From: Nocardia aurea
Lineage (GTDB): Bacteria; Actinomycetota; Actinomycetes; Mycobacteriales; Mycobacteriaceae
NCBI RefSeq assembly: GCF_003123685.1
Contig: NZ_QCYJ01000018.1
Span: forward strand, 118,829-182,828
Length of the DNA: 64,000 nucleotides
Direction: 5' to 3'
The notes beneath the pieces were generated by a model. That model was not told the DNA's origin, made no database searches, and saw nothing but the letters and a program-made list of their open reading frames with translations. Both the position numbers and the translations under genes were made by a program. Shown here piece after piece: positions 1-8,038 of this stretch (its first letter is position 1; each line of letters opens with the position of its first letter).

Positions 1-140
1 CGGGATCGAGACATATGGTCGATGGGCAAGCCATGTCACCAACCGTGCGGAGGTAATCGGGTGAAGTCCGCGACCCGCGGTGCCGAACCGCCGACCGAAC
101 TCCGCGTCCGGCACCTGCTGCCGATCGCACCGCCTATCGG

Positions 141-887
141 TCAGCAGCCCGCGATGTAGTCGTGGGCCGGGACGGCGTCGACGAAAGTCTCGACCCGGCA
201 GGCCCATTCCCGCATCGTGTCCTCGCCGAGCATGGCGAGCAGGTCGGCGGTTTGGGTCGCCTGGGCGCGCAGGGCGACCAGTTTGCGGTCGGCGGCGGCG
301 TCATCGAGGTGCAGTTCCACGGCGAGTTCGTCGGGCCGGGCGCGGGCGGGGAGGTCGTCGCCGTCGAACATGGCGAGGCGGGCATAGAGGTCGCGCCAGG
401 TGTCGAAGAAATCGGCGGTGCCCCGCGCGTGCAGCAGTCGGGCGCGCGGGGCGGCCAGGTCACGGGTCGCGCCCGCCCAGGCGGAGACGATGCGGTGGTC
501 GGGGTGGCCGGTGAAACCGTCGGGGCCGAAGGTGAGCACGACCTCGGGGCGCACCTCGGCGGCGATCGCGCTGAGGCGTGCCACCACCGCGTCGAAAGGC
601 GCCGCGGCGCAATCGCCGTCGGGCAGGTCGAGGTGATGGTGTTCGGTGACGCCGAGTGCGGCCAGGCTGGCGCGCAGTTCGGCGGTGCGGACCCGCGCCA
701 GGCGCGCGGGCGGCCAGCGTTGGGGATCGGCGGTGCCGTGCTCGCCCCTCGTCGCGGTGACGCAGACGACGCGGCGACCCGAATCCCGGGCGGCGGCCAT
801 CAGACCGCCGGACAGGTAGACCTCGTCGTCGGGGTGTGCCCAGATCCCCAGGACGGGGCCGGTGCCGGGCAGTTGGTGAACAGTCAT
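141..887 (-). CDS. PIG-L family deacetylase (LmbE-like)
   Basis: Predicted zinc-dependent N-deacetylase of the PIG-L/LmbE fold, the family of MshB and mycothiol conjugate amidase. The N-terminus carries a beta strand followed by WAHPDDE, the family zinc-binding AHPDDE motif, and a later GHPDHR supplies the third ligand histidine. Length of about 248 residues is normal for the family. I chose the ATG at 887 (MTVHQL), a few residues before the motif and preceded by AAAGG about 11 bases upstream; the frame is open further upstream to 980 but that part has no family character. It lies downstream of a methyltransferase on the same strand, so the two may be co-transcribed. Substrate unknown; no mycothiol partner gene is adjacent. 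Confidence 0.85.
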   Translation of the reverse strand: MTVHQLPGTGPVLGIWAHPDDEVYLSGGLMAAARDSGRRVVCVTATRGEHGTADPQRWPPARLARVRTAELRASLAALGVTEHHHLDLPDGDCAAAPFDAVVARLSAIAAEVRPEVVLTFGPDGFTGHPDHRIVSAWAGATRDLAAPRARLLHARGTADFFDTWRDLYARLAMFDGDDLPARARPDELAVELHLDDAAADRKLVALRAQATQTADLLAMLGEDTMREWACRVETFVDAVPAHDYIAGC

Positions 888-1009
888 GGGAAACAGTGCC
901 TTTCGTGGGCCGGGGGCCGACATCACGGTGTCGACCCCCGGACCGCGGTGGTTCGAGGAGCAGCGGTGACGCGCGGCCATCGGACAACGGCGTCACCGAA
1001 AGGGGACGT

Positions 1010-2101
1010 TCAGGCGGTGATCTCGTACAGGATGTTGAAGGGGTTCTCCATCTCGACCCGGCGGACCGTGCCGAAACCGGCCCGCGCGCACATCTCACGC
1101 GCGGTGTGTTCGGGGAAACCGCAGGTGCCCAGGCCCGCGCCGCCGTCGGCGAGCGAGGTGGTCATGCAGAACAGCACGCTCACGCCGTAGAAGTAGGCGG
1201 CGACCGGGCCCGCGTTGTCCTCGAGGCGGTGGCTCGCGTTGATGTCCAGGCACAGGTAGCGGCCGTCGGGGCGCAGTGCGGCGCGGATGGCGCGCAGCAT
1301 GCCGAGCGGGTCGGCGGCGTCGTGGATGACGTCGAAGGTGGTGATCACGTCGTAGTCGCCGGGCAGTTCGCCCGAGACGTCGCGGCATTCGAATCGCACC
1401 CGGTCGCCGACACCGGCGGCCAGCGCCGCCGCACGGGCCGCTTCGATGGATTCGGGGTGCACGTCGAAGCCGACGTAGCGGCCCGCGGGGAACTGCTCGG
1501 CCAGGCGGATCAGCGCCCGGCCCCGACCGCAGCCGACGTCGGCGACGTCGGCGCCGCGACGCAGCGTCTCGTGCAGATCGGGCAGCGCGGGCAGCCAGAC
1601 CTGCGGCAGCAGATAGTCGAACCAGCCCGCGCTGAATCGCTCCAGGCCCTGCCACCAGTCCGTCGGGTAGGCCGACATCGGCACGCCGCCGCCGTAGCGG
1701 AAGGAGTCCAGTACCGCGCCGAGAATGCCGGTGAGGCCGAACAGCGCCTGGTGCAGGCCGCCGATGTGGGCGGGACTCTCCACCGCGAGGACCGGGACGT
1801 GGGCCGGAGGCAGGGTGAAGCGCGCGGACTCGGGGCTGTGGGTGAGGTAGCCGTGCGCCGTCATCGACGACAGCCATTCACGCACGTACCGTTCGTCGGT
1901 GCCGGTCGCGGCGGCCAGTTCGACGGCGGTGACCGGGCGGGAATCGGCCATCGCGCGCCACAGTCCGAGCCGGTCGCCGAGCATGGTCATGGTGGTGACC
2001 ATCCAGGTCGCCGCGTCGCCGACGGCGCGCGCCGCGAAGGCTTCGATCTCGGCGGGATCGGGCGCGGTGGCGCCGGTGATGGGATCGAGGGTGGAAGTCA
2101 T
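1010..2101 (-). CDS. Winged-helix class I SAM-dependent methyltransferase
   Basis: Predicted small-molecule methyltransferase of 363 residues. An N-terminal winged-helix region (about residues 20-90, with LAAATGTDERYVREWL) is followed by a Rossmann methyltransferase domain with VADVGCGRGRAL as motif I, VGFDVHP as motif II and a TTFDVIHDAADP post-motif. This two-domain layout resembles M. tuberculosis Rv2258c and O-methyltransferases. ATG at 2101 was chosen because AGGAGGT lies about 8 bases upstream; the long upstream in-frame extension is not protein-like. It is divergent from the SARP regulator, with three 11-bp-spaced direct repeats between them, so the SARP may control it. Substrate cannot be read from sequence. 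Confidence 0.85.
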   Translation of the reverse strand: MTSTLDPITGATAPDPAEIEAFAARAVGDAATWMVTTMTMLGDRLGLWRAMADSRPVTAVELAAATGTDERYVREWLSSMTAHGYLTHSPESARFTLPPAHVPVLAVESPAHIGGLHQALFGLTGILGAVLDSFRYGGGVPMSAYPTDWWQGLERFSAGWFDYLLPQVWLPALPDLHETLRRGADVADVGCGRGRALIRLAEQFPAGRYVGFDVHPESIEAARAAALAAGVGDRVRFECRDVSGELPGDYDVITTFDVIHDAADPLGMLRAIRAALRPDGRYLCLDINASHRLEDNAGPVAAYFYGVSVLFCMTTSLADGGAGLGTCGFPEHTAREMCARAGFGTVRRVEMENPFNILYEITA

Positions 2102-2156
2102 CGTCCTCGTACCTCCTGTTCGTTGGGGGACGATGCGAGGATGGAACGGCGCTGTT

Positions 2157-2185
2157 GCAGCACGGCTGCAGCGCGGTTGCGGCCG
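2157..2185. promoter_or_regulatory. Candidate SARP direct-repeat operator
   Basis: Three direct repeats GCAGCACG, GCAGCGCG and GCGGCCG begin at 2157, 2168 and 2179, exactly 11 bp apart. SARP proteins characteristically bind heptamer direct repeats one helical turn apart. The site lies in the 108-bp gap between a divergent methyltransferase and a SARP gene. The assignment is by spacing and location only. Confidence 0.4.
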
Positions 2186-2209
2186 AGGACGGTGAGGTGG
2201 ACGGGCCGG

Positions 2210-5200
2210 ATGGAGTTCGGGGTGCTCGGAGCGTTGCGCGTGCGCGACGCCGACGGCGACGTGCGGATCGGCAGCCCGTCGCAGCGGCGGGTGCTGACCG
2301 CGCTGCTGGTGCACGCGGACACCGTCGTCTCCGTCGACCGACTGATATCGGCGCTGTGGGACGAGCGACCGCCCGAGACCGCGATCCGCACGCTGCACAG
2401 CTACCTCGCCCGGCTGCGCGGCGTACTACACGCCGACGGCGTCGAACGCCTGGTCACCCGGCCGCCCGGCTACCTGCTGCGCCTCGACGCCGCCGACCGA
2501 TTCGACGCCGCCCGTTTCGACGAGTTGGTCAACGCCGCGCACCGTGATCCCGAACGCGCCGCCGCCCTGCTGGACGAGGCGCTCGCGCAATGGCGTGGCC
2601 CCGCCTACGCCGAATTCGCCGACACCGAATTCGCCCGCCCGGAGGCGCAGCGGCTGGACGCGTCACGACTGGACGCGATCGAGGAACGTTTCGAGATCGG
2701 ACTGGCGCACGGCGCGCACGCCGAATGGATCGCCGCGCTCGACGCGCACGTGCGCGCCAATCCCCTGCGCGAACGCGCGGCATCGCAGTTGGTGCGCGCG
2801 CTGTACCGGGTCGGCAGGCAGGCCGACGCGCTGACGGTGTTGCGCACCGTGCGCACCCGGTTGGACGCCGAACTCGGCGTCGCACCGTCACCGGCCCTGC
2901 GCGCGCTGGAAACCGCTGTGCTGCGCCAGGATCCGGCGCTGGAAGCCCGAGTTCCCCCGACGCAGACCTCGATGCCCGTCGCGCGCCCCACCCCGGATAA
3001 CTCACACCCCCGGCTTCCACCGGTCGCCGCCGCCCCCGTATCCCCCACCAGCACCGCGCACCACGCGCCCGCGTCGACTCCTGGGCACGCGGCACCCGTC
3101 CCGGCGGACGCACAGCCCATGCCCACCCCGACCATCACACAACCCGCGTTCAGCGCGACTGCCGCAGAGTCCACGCCCACGCCTGCCACCGGCAACTCGG
3201 CGCCCGTGCCGAGCACCGCGCACCCCGTACCCGTGCCGATCGAAGCCCTGGTTGGCCGCGAGGACGATCTCGCCCTCGTGGCCGCCGCGCTCGGGACGCA
3301 CCGCATGCTGACTCTCGTCGGCCCCGGTGGTGTCGGGAAGACGACGTTGGCCCAGCACGTCGCCCATGCCGTGGACGGTGCCGTCGCGTGGTGTGAACTC
3401 GCACCGGTCACCGACGGCGGCGCGGTCGCCCTCGCCGTCGCGACCGCTTCGGGGGCACGCAGGCAGCCCGGCGCGGATGCGACGGAATCGCTGATCGCCT
3501 TCCTCGCTTCCCGCGAGATCCTGCTCGTGGTCGACAATTGCGAGCACGTGCTCGCCGACGCGGCCGAACTGGTGACCCGCATCCTTCGTCGCTGTCCGGC
3601 GGTGACGGTTCTCGCGACCAGTCGCGCCGCGCTCGGCGTCCCCGGCGAGCACCTGCATCCGACCGCGCCGCTCCCGGTACCGGACGGAACCGGTGACGCG
3701 GCGGCGTCACCCGCGGTGCGGCTGTTCACGGCACGGGCGCGGGCCGTGCGGCCGGATCTCGAACTGGACGCCGCGAATCTCGCGCATATCGCCGAGGTGT
3801 GCCGCCGCGTCGACGGACTGCCGCTGGCCCTGGAGTTGGCGGCGGCGCGGTTGCGCTCACTCAACCCCGCCGACCTCGCCGCACGACTCGTCGCCCCGCC
3901 CGACCACGCGCCACGGCCGGTCGTCCCCACCGAGCAGTCGGCCTCCCGCATCGGCCACGCGGTCGGGCCACCGACCGCCGTCGACGCCGCGCGGCCGGTC
4001 TCCCCCGCCGACCTGCTCACGGGTCCGCGCACGGCGGAACCGAGACACAGCATCCTGCGCGCGGTGATCGACTGGTCCTATGCCCTGCTCAGTCCCGCCG
4101 AACAGCGACTGTTCGCCCGACTCTCCGTGTTCGCGGGCGGTTTCGGTCTCGCCGCCGCCGAACAGGTCTGCGGGGAACCGGCACTGCTCGACGTGCTCAC
4201 CGCGCTGGTGGACAACTCACTGGTCACCGTCGGAACGGCGGCGGGAACCGTGCGCTACTCGATGCTGGAGACGTTGCGCGATTACGGTCGCGACCGCTCG
4301 GCGCGACGCGGCGAAGCCGACACCCTGCGCGACGCGCATGCCGCGTGGTGTGCGGCACTGGCCGAGGAAGCGGGACGCGGCCTGCGCGGGCCGGAGGAAG
4401 CCCGCTGGATCACCACCGTCGCGGCCGACCTCGACAACCTGCGCGCGGCGCATCGGCACGCGGTGCGCCGGGGCGACACCGACCTCACCCTGCGCCTTTC
4501 GGCCGGACTGGCGCTGTCGGTGCTCTATCGCTTCCCGGACGAGGTGGTGGCGTGGAGCGAGACCGCGTTGACCCTGCCCGACGCCGCCGCGCATCCCCGT
4601 TACGCGTCGGTGTGCGGCGCGGTGGCCGAGGCGCTGACCTTCCGCGGCGAACACGAACGCGCCTTGCGCATCTGCGAACCAGCGCTGGACGCGCTACCCG
4701 ATCCGCACGACGCGCGCCGGATGCCGCTGCTCAAGGTCGCGGCGGCCGTCGCGCTGTATCGAGGACAGTGGGCGGAATGCGCTACCGCGACCACGGCGCT
4801 GCTCGCCCTGGCCCGAGCGCACGGGGACGGCTGGTACGTGAGCGAGGCATTGCTTTTCGCGGGTTTGGCGCGCACGTACTCCGGCGATCCGGCGGGCGGC
4901 CGCACATCGGCCGCCGAGAACCTGACGGTCGCGCGAGCGGCGGGCAATCCCAGTCAGATCGCCTGGGCGCTCTACAGCGAGGCCGAGGCGCTCGCAGGCG
5001 ATACTCCCGACCGCGCGCGCGATCGCTACCGCGAGGCGATCACCCAGGCCGCGCCGGTCGCGAGCATTTTCGTCACCAATGTCGCGCACGTCGGCCTGGC
5101 CGCCCTGCATACCAGGGCCGGAGCTATCCCCTCGGCACTGGCCGAATTCCGTGCGGCCGTGCGCGGCTGGCGTCGCATGCAGGTGTGGCACCACCAGTGG

Positions 5201-5464
5201 ACGACACTGCGCAACCTGCTCCTGCTGCTGGCCGGCATCGACGCCGAGGCCGCGACCATTCTGTCCGGAGCATTGAACACCCACGCGGCCAACGGTTTCG
5301 GAGCCGATGCCGCCGCCGAGGCCGAAACCGTCGACATCTTGCGCGCCGATCTCGGCGAAGCGCGCTACGCCATCGCCCGAACGCACGGCGCGACATTGTC
5401 CCCCGAAGCGACGGTCACCTTCGCGCTCGATGTACTCGACCGGAATATCGAGGCCGAGCACTGA
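2210..5464 (+). CDS. SARP/AfsR-type transcriptional activator with ATPase and C-terminal repeats
   Basis: Large pathway regulator of 1084 residues. Residues 1-95 form an OmpR-like winged helix (MEFGVLGALRVRD; RTLHSYLARLRG), and about 95-245 the bacterial transcriptional activation domain. A Pro/Ala/Thr-rich linker of about 100 residues follows, then an AfsR/LuxR-LAL-like NTPase starting near 343 (VGREDDL) with Walker A GPGGVGKTT near 371 and Walker B LLVVDNCEH near 438, and a helical repeat C-terminus. Such regulators activate secondary-metabolite genes. ATG at 2210 fits the start of the winged helix, with GAGGTGG upstream; the open frame further upstream is antisense to the methyltransferase. 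The linker and a second insertion near residues 565-610 are low-complexity. Target unknown; the divergent methyltransferase is nearest. Confidence 0.88.
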   Translation: MEFGVLGALRVRDADGDVRIGSPSQRRVLTALLVHADTVVSVDRLISALWDERPPETAIRTLHSYLARLRGVLHADGVERLVTRPPGYLLRLDAADRFDAARFDELVNAAHRDPERAAALLDEALAQWRGPAYAEFADTEFARPEAQRLDASRLDAIEERFEIGLAHGAHAEWIAALDAHVRANPLRERAASQLVRALYRVGRQADALTVLRTVRTRLDAELGVAPSPALRALETAVLRQDPALEARVPPTQTSMPVARPTPDNSHPRLPPVAAAPVSPTSTAHHAPASTPGHAAPVPADAQPMPTPTITQPAFSATAAESTPTPATGNSAPVPSTAHPVPVPIEALVGREDDLALVAAALGTHRMLTLVGPGGVGKTTLAQHVAHAVDGAVAWCELAPVTDGGAVALAVATASGARRQPGADATESLIAFLASREILLVVDNCEHVLADAAELVTRILRRCPAVTVLATSRAALGVPGEHLHPTAPLPVPDGTGDAAASPAVRLFTARARAVRPDLELDAANLAHIAEVCRRVDGLPLALELAAARLRSLNPADLAARLVAPPDHAPRPVVPTEQSASRIGHAVGPPTAVDAARPVSPADLLTGPRTAEPRHSILRAVIDWSYALLSPAEQRLFARLSVFAGGFGLAAAEQVCGEPALLDVLTALVDNSLVTVGTAAGTVRYSMLETLRDYGRDRSARRGEADTLRDAHAAWCAALAEEAGRGLRGPEEARWITTVAADLDNLRAAHRHAVRRGDTDLTLRLSAGLALSVLYRFPDEVVAWSETALTLPDAAAHPRYASVCGAVAEALTFRGEHERALRICEPALDALPDPHDARRMPLLKVAAAVALYRGQWAECATATTALLALARAHGDGWYVSEALLFAGLARTYSGDPAGGRTSAAENLTVARAAGNPSQIAWALYSEAEALAGDTPDRARDRYREAITQAAPVASIFVTNVAHVGLAALHTRAGAIPSALAEFRAAVRGWRRMQVWHHQWTTLRNLLLLLAGIDAEAATILSGALNTHAANGFGADAAAEAETVDILRADLGEARYAIARTHGATLSPEATVTFALDVLDRNIEAEH

Positions 5465-5545
5465 TCCGCGCGAGCCGGATCCGCGCTACAGATCCGTACG
5501 AGCCGGATCCGTGCTCACGCCTCGACCACGACGGAATCCGGCTCG
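5463..5545. repeat. 28-bp tandem duplication with inverted arm after SARP gene
   Basis: Two adjacent 28-bp units (5463-5490 and 5491-5518) share the core CGAGCCGGATCCG. A reverse-complement arm ATCCGGCTCG lies at 5536-5545 and can pair with CGAGCCGGAT at 5499-5508. The position just past the SARP stop fits a transcription terminator, but there is no T-run. Confidence 0.5.
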
Positions 5546-5662
5546 CGTGGCATACCGTGTAGACGGGCATGGGCGGGCGTGCGACGCGAGACATAGCGAT
5601 GGGAAATACCCTGGTACGCCGCGGAATCGGACAGTCGAGAACTCCGGGAGCAGGAACGGCGC

Positions 5663-6361
5663 ATGCGATCGAAGACAGTGGTAGCCGACGACGGGATCCC
5701 ACTGCATGTCGGTGTCACGGGCGCGGGCCCGGATGTCGTCGTGCTGTCCGGCGGACCTGGCTGTGTCCATTACCTCGAGCACGACGAGTTGGCGCCGCGC
5801 GGCATGCGGGCGTGGTACCCGGAGCCGAGGGGTGTGGGTCGGTCGGGCGGCGGGCCGCATGACCTCGAACGCGCCGTCGCCGATCTCGAGGCGGTCCGGC
5901 GAGCGGGAAACATCGACAGCTGGGTTGTGCTCGGGCATTCGTGGGGCTCGGATCTGGCTGTGCGATACGCCCTCGATCATCCGGACCGGGTACGGGCGGT
6001 CGTCGGTGTCGCCGGACACGGATTGCACAAGGACCGCACCTGGTCCCGAGCCTACGAGTCCGGCAAACATCGGGAGGCCGCGATCGAGATCGACGGGGAG
6101 CCGGACGTTCACGCCGCGCTGAACGCTTCATTCATCCGATGGATCCACGAACCCGACCTGTTGCGTCGACTGGCCGACTCGACCGTTCCCATGACCCTGG
6201 TCGCCGCGCGAGACGATATCCGTCCGTCGTGGCCGCTGAGGCAGTTGGCCACCCTGGTCCCCCACGGCAGGTTCGAGGAATTGCCCGGGGTCGCACATCA
6301 CTTGTGGTCGACCGATCCACAGGTATGGGTCGATCTGGTGACGAGCGCCTGCCGCGAATAG
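5663..6361 (+). CDS. Alpha/beta hydrolase
   Basis: Predicted alpha/beta-fold hydrolase, 232 residues, in the proline-iminopeptidase-like group. Visible features are the oxyanion-hole strand LSGGPG, the nucleophile elbow GHSWGS (Ser about residue 94), an acidic residue in the AARDDIRP segment and a C-terminal catalytic His in GVAHHLW. The cap region is short. ATG at 5663 is preceded by GGGAGCAGG. It stands alone between the SARP gene and a long non-coding gap. Substrate is not predictable; peptidase, esterase or lactonase are all possible. Confidence 0.82.
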   Translation: MRSKTVVADDGIPLHVGVTGAGPDVVVLSGGPGCVHYLEHDELAPRGMRAWYPEPRGVGRSGGGPHDLERAVADLEAVRRAGNIDSWVVLGHSWGSDLAVRYALDHPDRVRAVVGVAGHGLHKDRTWSRAYESGKHREAAIEIDGEPDVHAALNASFIRWIHEPDLLRRLADSTVPMTLVAARDDIRPSWPLRQLATLVPHGRFEELPGVAHHLWSTDPQVWVDLVTSACRE

Positions 6362-6989
6362 CGCGATCACCGGTCCTGTGGGTCGTCAGGATGTTTCCGG
6401 CGCGAACCGACAGGTCCGCCTGTGACGCTCACCACCGACCATCCGGTCCGATTCACCGCACCGCCCGAGCGGCAGTCGGGCGAAATCCCCGGCGATGGAG
6501 ATATTTCCGTAGTCAACACGTAGAAATTTGCCCGAGACGCGAGTGTTAACCGACAGACCCCTATTCAGTAACATATTTGCCATGATCCAGTTACATATCT
6601 ACTATCCAACTACGTAGATAACAGAGCTTCACGGACGAGATCTCCCCGGTGCGTTACTTCACCTCGGGACCTCCCCCTCATCAGCCCCGTGGTGTGGTGT
6701 GTCGCGGAACGGCCTGGACAACCGCCCGCACGCTCGCGCCGGTCGAGTTCGTTCGTGATCCACCGCCCCCGAGGTCGGCGCCGGCACGCCCACCCGGGGG
6801 CGGTCCGCGTTCGGAGGGGGTTTCGGTACCGGTCACGTTGCCGCACAATCGATCCATCGGCGATTGTGCGCAACCTCATACGTAGCGTTAGCTTTCCGTA
6901 TGCTCGTACCCGGGTAGCTCGACGCACCGCTTTTCCGACGCAGCGAGACGTGAGCGCATGGTTGCAGTCCTGTTCGATGGAGTGTTCTT
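6362..6989. other. 628-bp non-coding gap with AT-rich repeat cluster
   Basis: No convincing gene is seen. Around 6480-6620 the base composition becomes markedly AT-richer than the surroundings. CAGTAACATATTT (6566-6578) and CAGTTACATATCT (6588-6600) form a direct repeat with 22-bp spacing, and ATCTAC/GTAGAT (6597-6602 and 6614-6619) a dyad. The right part is the probable promoter region of the downstream nuclease lipoprotein. The short open frames here are GC-rich and lack family character. Confidence 0.5.
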
Positions 6990-7769
6990 GTGAAGTGGTT
7001 TAGTTCCCGCACGGCGCGTAAGGCTTTCGCCGTCTGCGCACCGATCTGCCTGGCCGCCGCGGTCGCCAGCGCATGTACCGCCGTCGACGAGTCGACCTCT
7101 ATCGACGGCGGAGCCCCCGGCCCCGCGCCGACCGCCTCGATATCGGGCAGAGATATCGGCGAGTTGGTGGAGAAACTGGCCGAAGCGCCGGAGGGTTCGA
7201 TGTCGGGCTACAGCCGAGAGGAATTCCCGCACTGGGATTCCAACAAGCCCGAACACGGATTCGGCGACGAATTCGCGCAATACAGCCGTTGCACCAGCCG
7301 CGAGGTGATGATGTTGCGCGACGCCGTCGGCACCGTCACCCTCGATCCCAAAACCTGCGACCTGAAAGTCGGCAAGGACGGCGGCTGGCGTGACGCGTAC
7401 GGGTTTCTCGACTCGAAAACCGGGAAGCTCAAGGAATACAAGTTCATGACCGACCCGGCCAAGGTCGACGCCGAACATATCGTCGCGCTGGCCGAGGCGT
7501 GGCGATCGGGCGCGAACAAACTCGATGAGGACACCCGCCGCCGCATCGCCAACGACGCCATCAACCTGGAGGCCTCCGACCCGTCCGCGAATCGCTCCAA
7601 GGGTGATCAGGACGCCGCCAACTATTTGCCGCCGGGCAATTTCCGGTGTGTCTATCTCGAGCGCTACATCACGGTCAAAGTAAAGTACGGGCTGACCGTC
7701 GATCCCGCCGAGCACGGCGCATTGCGCACCGCAGTCGCCGATTGTGTCAGCCGAGGAGAGTTCAGATAA
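6990..7769 (+). CDS. Secreted HNH-family endonuclease lipoprotein (DUF1524/GmrSD C-terminal type)
   Basis: Predicted extracellular nuclease, 259 residues. The N-terminus has basic residues, a hydrophobic stretch (CLAAAVASA) and a lipobox-like VASAC, so it is probably a lipidated surface protein; a Pro/Ser spacer follows. The catalytic part shows DAEHIVALAEAW (His of a beta-beta-alpha-metal motif) and the paired Asn/Asp segment RRRIANDAINLEAS...SKGDQDAANYLP, characteristic of HNH/DUF1524 proteins. Conserved Cys residues could form disulfides outside the cell. GTG at 6990 has GGAG 7 bases upstream. It may scavenge nucleic acid or attack competitors; no immunity gene is evident, apart from the uncharacterised small gene downstream. 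Confidence 0.78.
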   Translation: MKWFSSRTARKAFAVCAPICLAAAVASACTAVDESTSIDGGAPGPAPTASISGRDIGELVEKLAEAPEGSMSGYSREEFPHWDSNKPEHGFGDEFAQYSRCTSREVMMLRDAVGTVTLDPKTCDLKVGKDGGWRDAYGFLDSKTGKLKEYKFMTDPAKVDAEHIVALAEAWRSGANKLDEDTRRRIANDAINLEASDPSANRSKGDQDAANYLPPGNFRCVYLERYITVKVKYGLTVDPAEHGALRTAVADCVSRGEFR

Positions 7770-7825
7770 ACGACATCATCGAGATCACCGTCAAGGCAGC
7801 CGTCCTCACCGAAGAAGAGGGGACG

Positions 7826-8029
7826 ATGTCCGGTGATCTCGATGTCACCGTCGATGACACGGGAAAAGGCCTGGTCCGATATCGAGAGACCGAAGCCTGG
7901 TACACCATCGGCAATTTCGACGCGGAACCGCCGCGCGTCTGGAAGACCGTCTCCGAACTCGCCGCGGCGATCGAGGAAAGCGCCGGTGCGCGCGACGCGG
8001 CGGGCAATACCGTGCCCTTCGAAGCCTGA
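7826..8029 (+). CDS. Small hypothetical protein (67 aa)
   Basis: I do not recognise this family. The frame encodes a soluble, acidic protein of 67 residues with RYRETEAWYTIGN and an amphipathic helix (VSELAAAIEESAG). ATG at 7826 has GAGGGG 4 bases upstream, which fixes the start; the same frame remains open upstream into the nuclease gene but with no other good start. It begins 56 bases after the nuclease stop and is probably co-transcribed. An accessory or immunity role for the nuclease is possible by position only. Confidence 0.55.
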   Translation: MSGDLDVTVDDTGKGLVRYRETEAWYTIGNFDAEPPRVWKTVSELAAAIEESAGARDAAGNTVPFEA

Positions 8030-8038
8030 CTCCAGCTT

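Noticed and set aside
61..159. Possible 32-codon ORF starting GTG at 61 with GGAGG upstream
   Set aside because: The RBS looks good, but the peptide is short, has no recognisable family and overlaps the end of the PIG-L gene; not enough to call.
836..2209. Long in-frame extension upstream of the SARP start
   Set aside because: It is antisense to a clear methyltransferase gene and its translation is low-complexity Gly/Arg/His; the winged helix starts at 2210.
6386..6885. Small ORFs in the gap before the nuclease gene
   Set aside because: No RBS, no family character and biased Arg/Pro content; the region is better read as regulatory.
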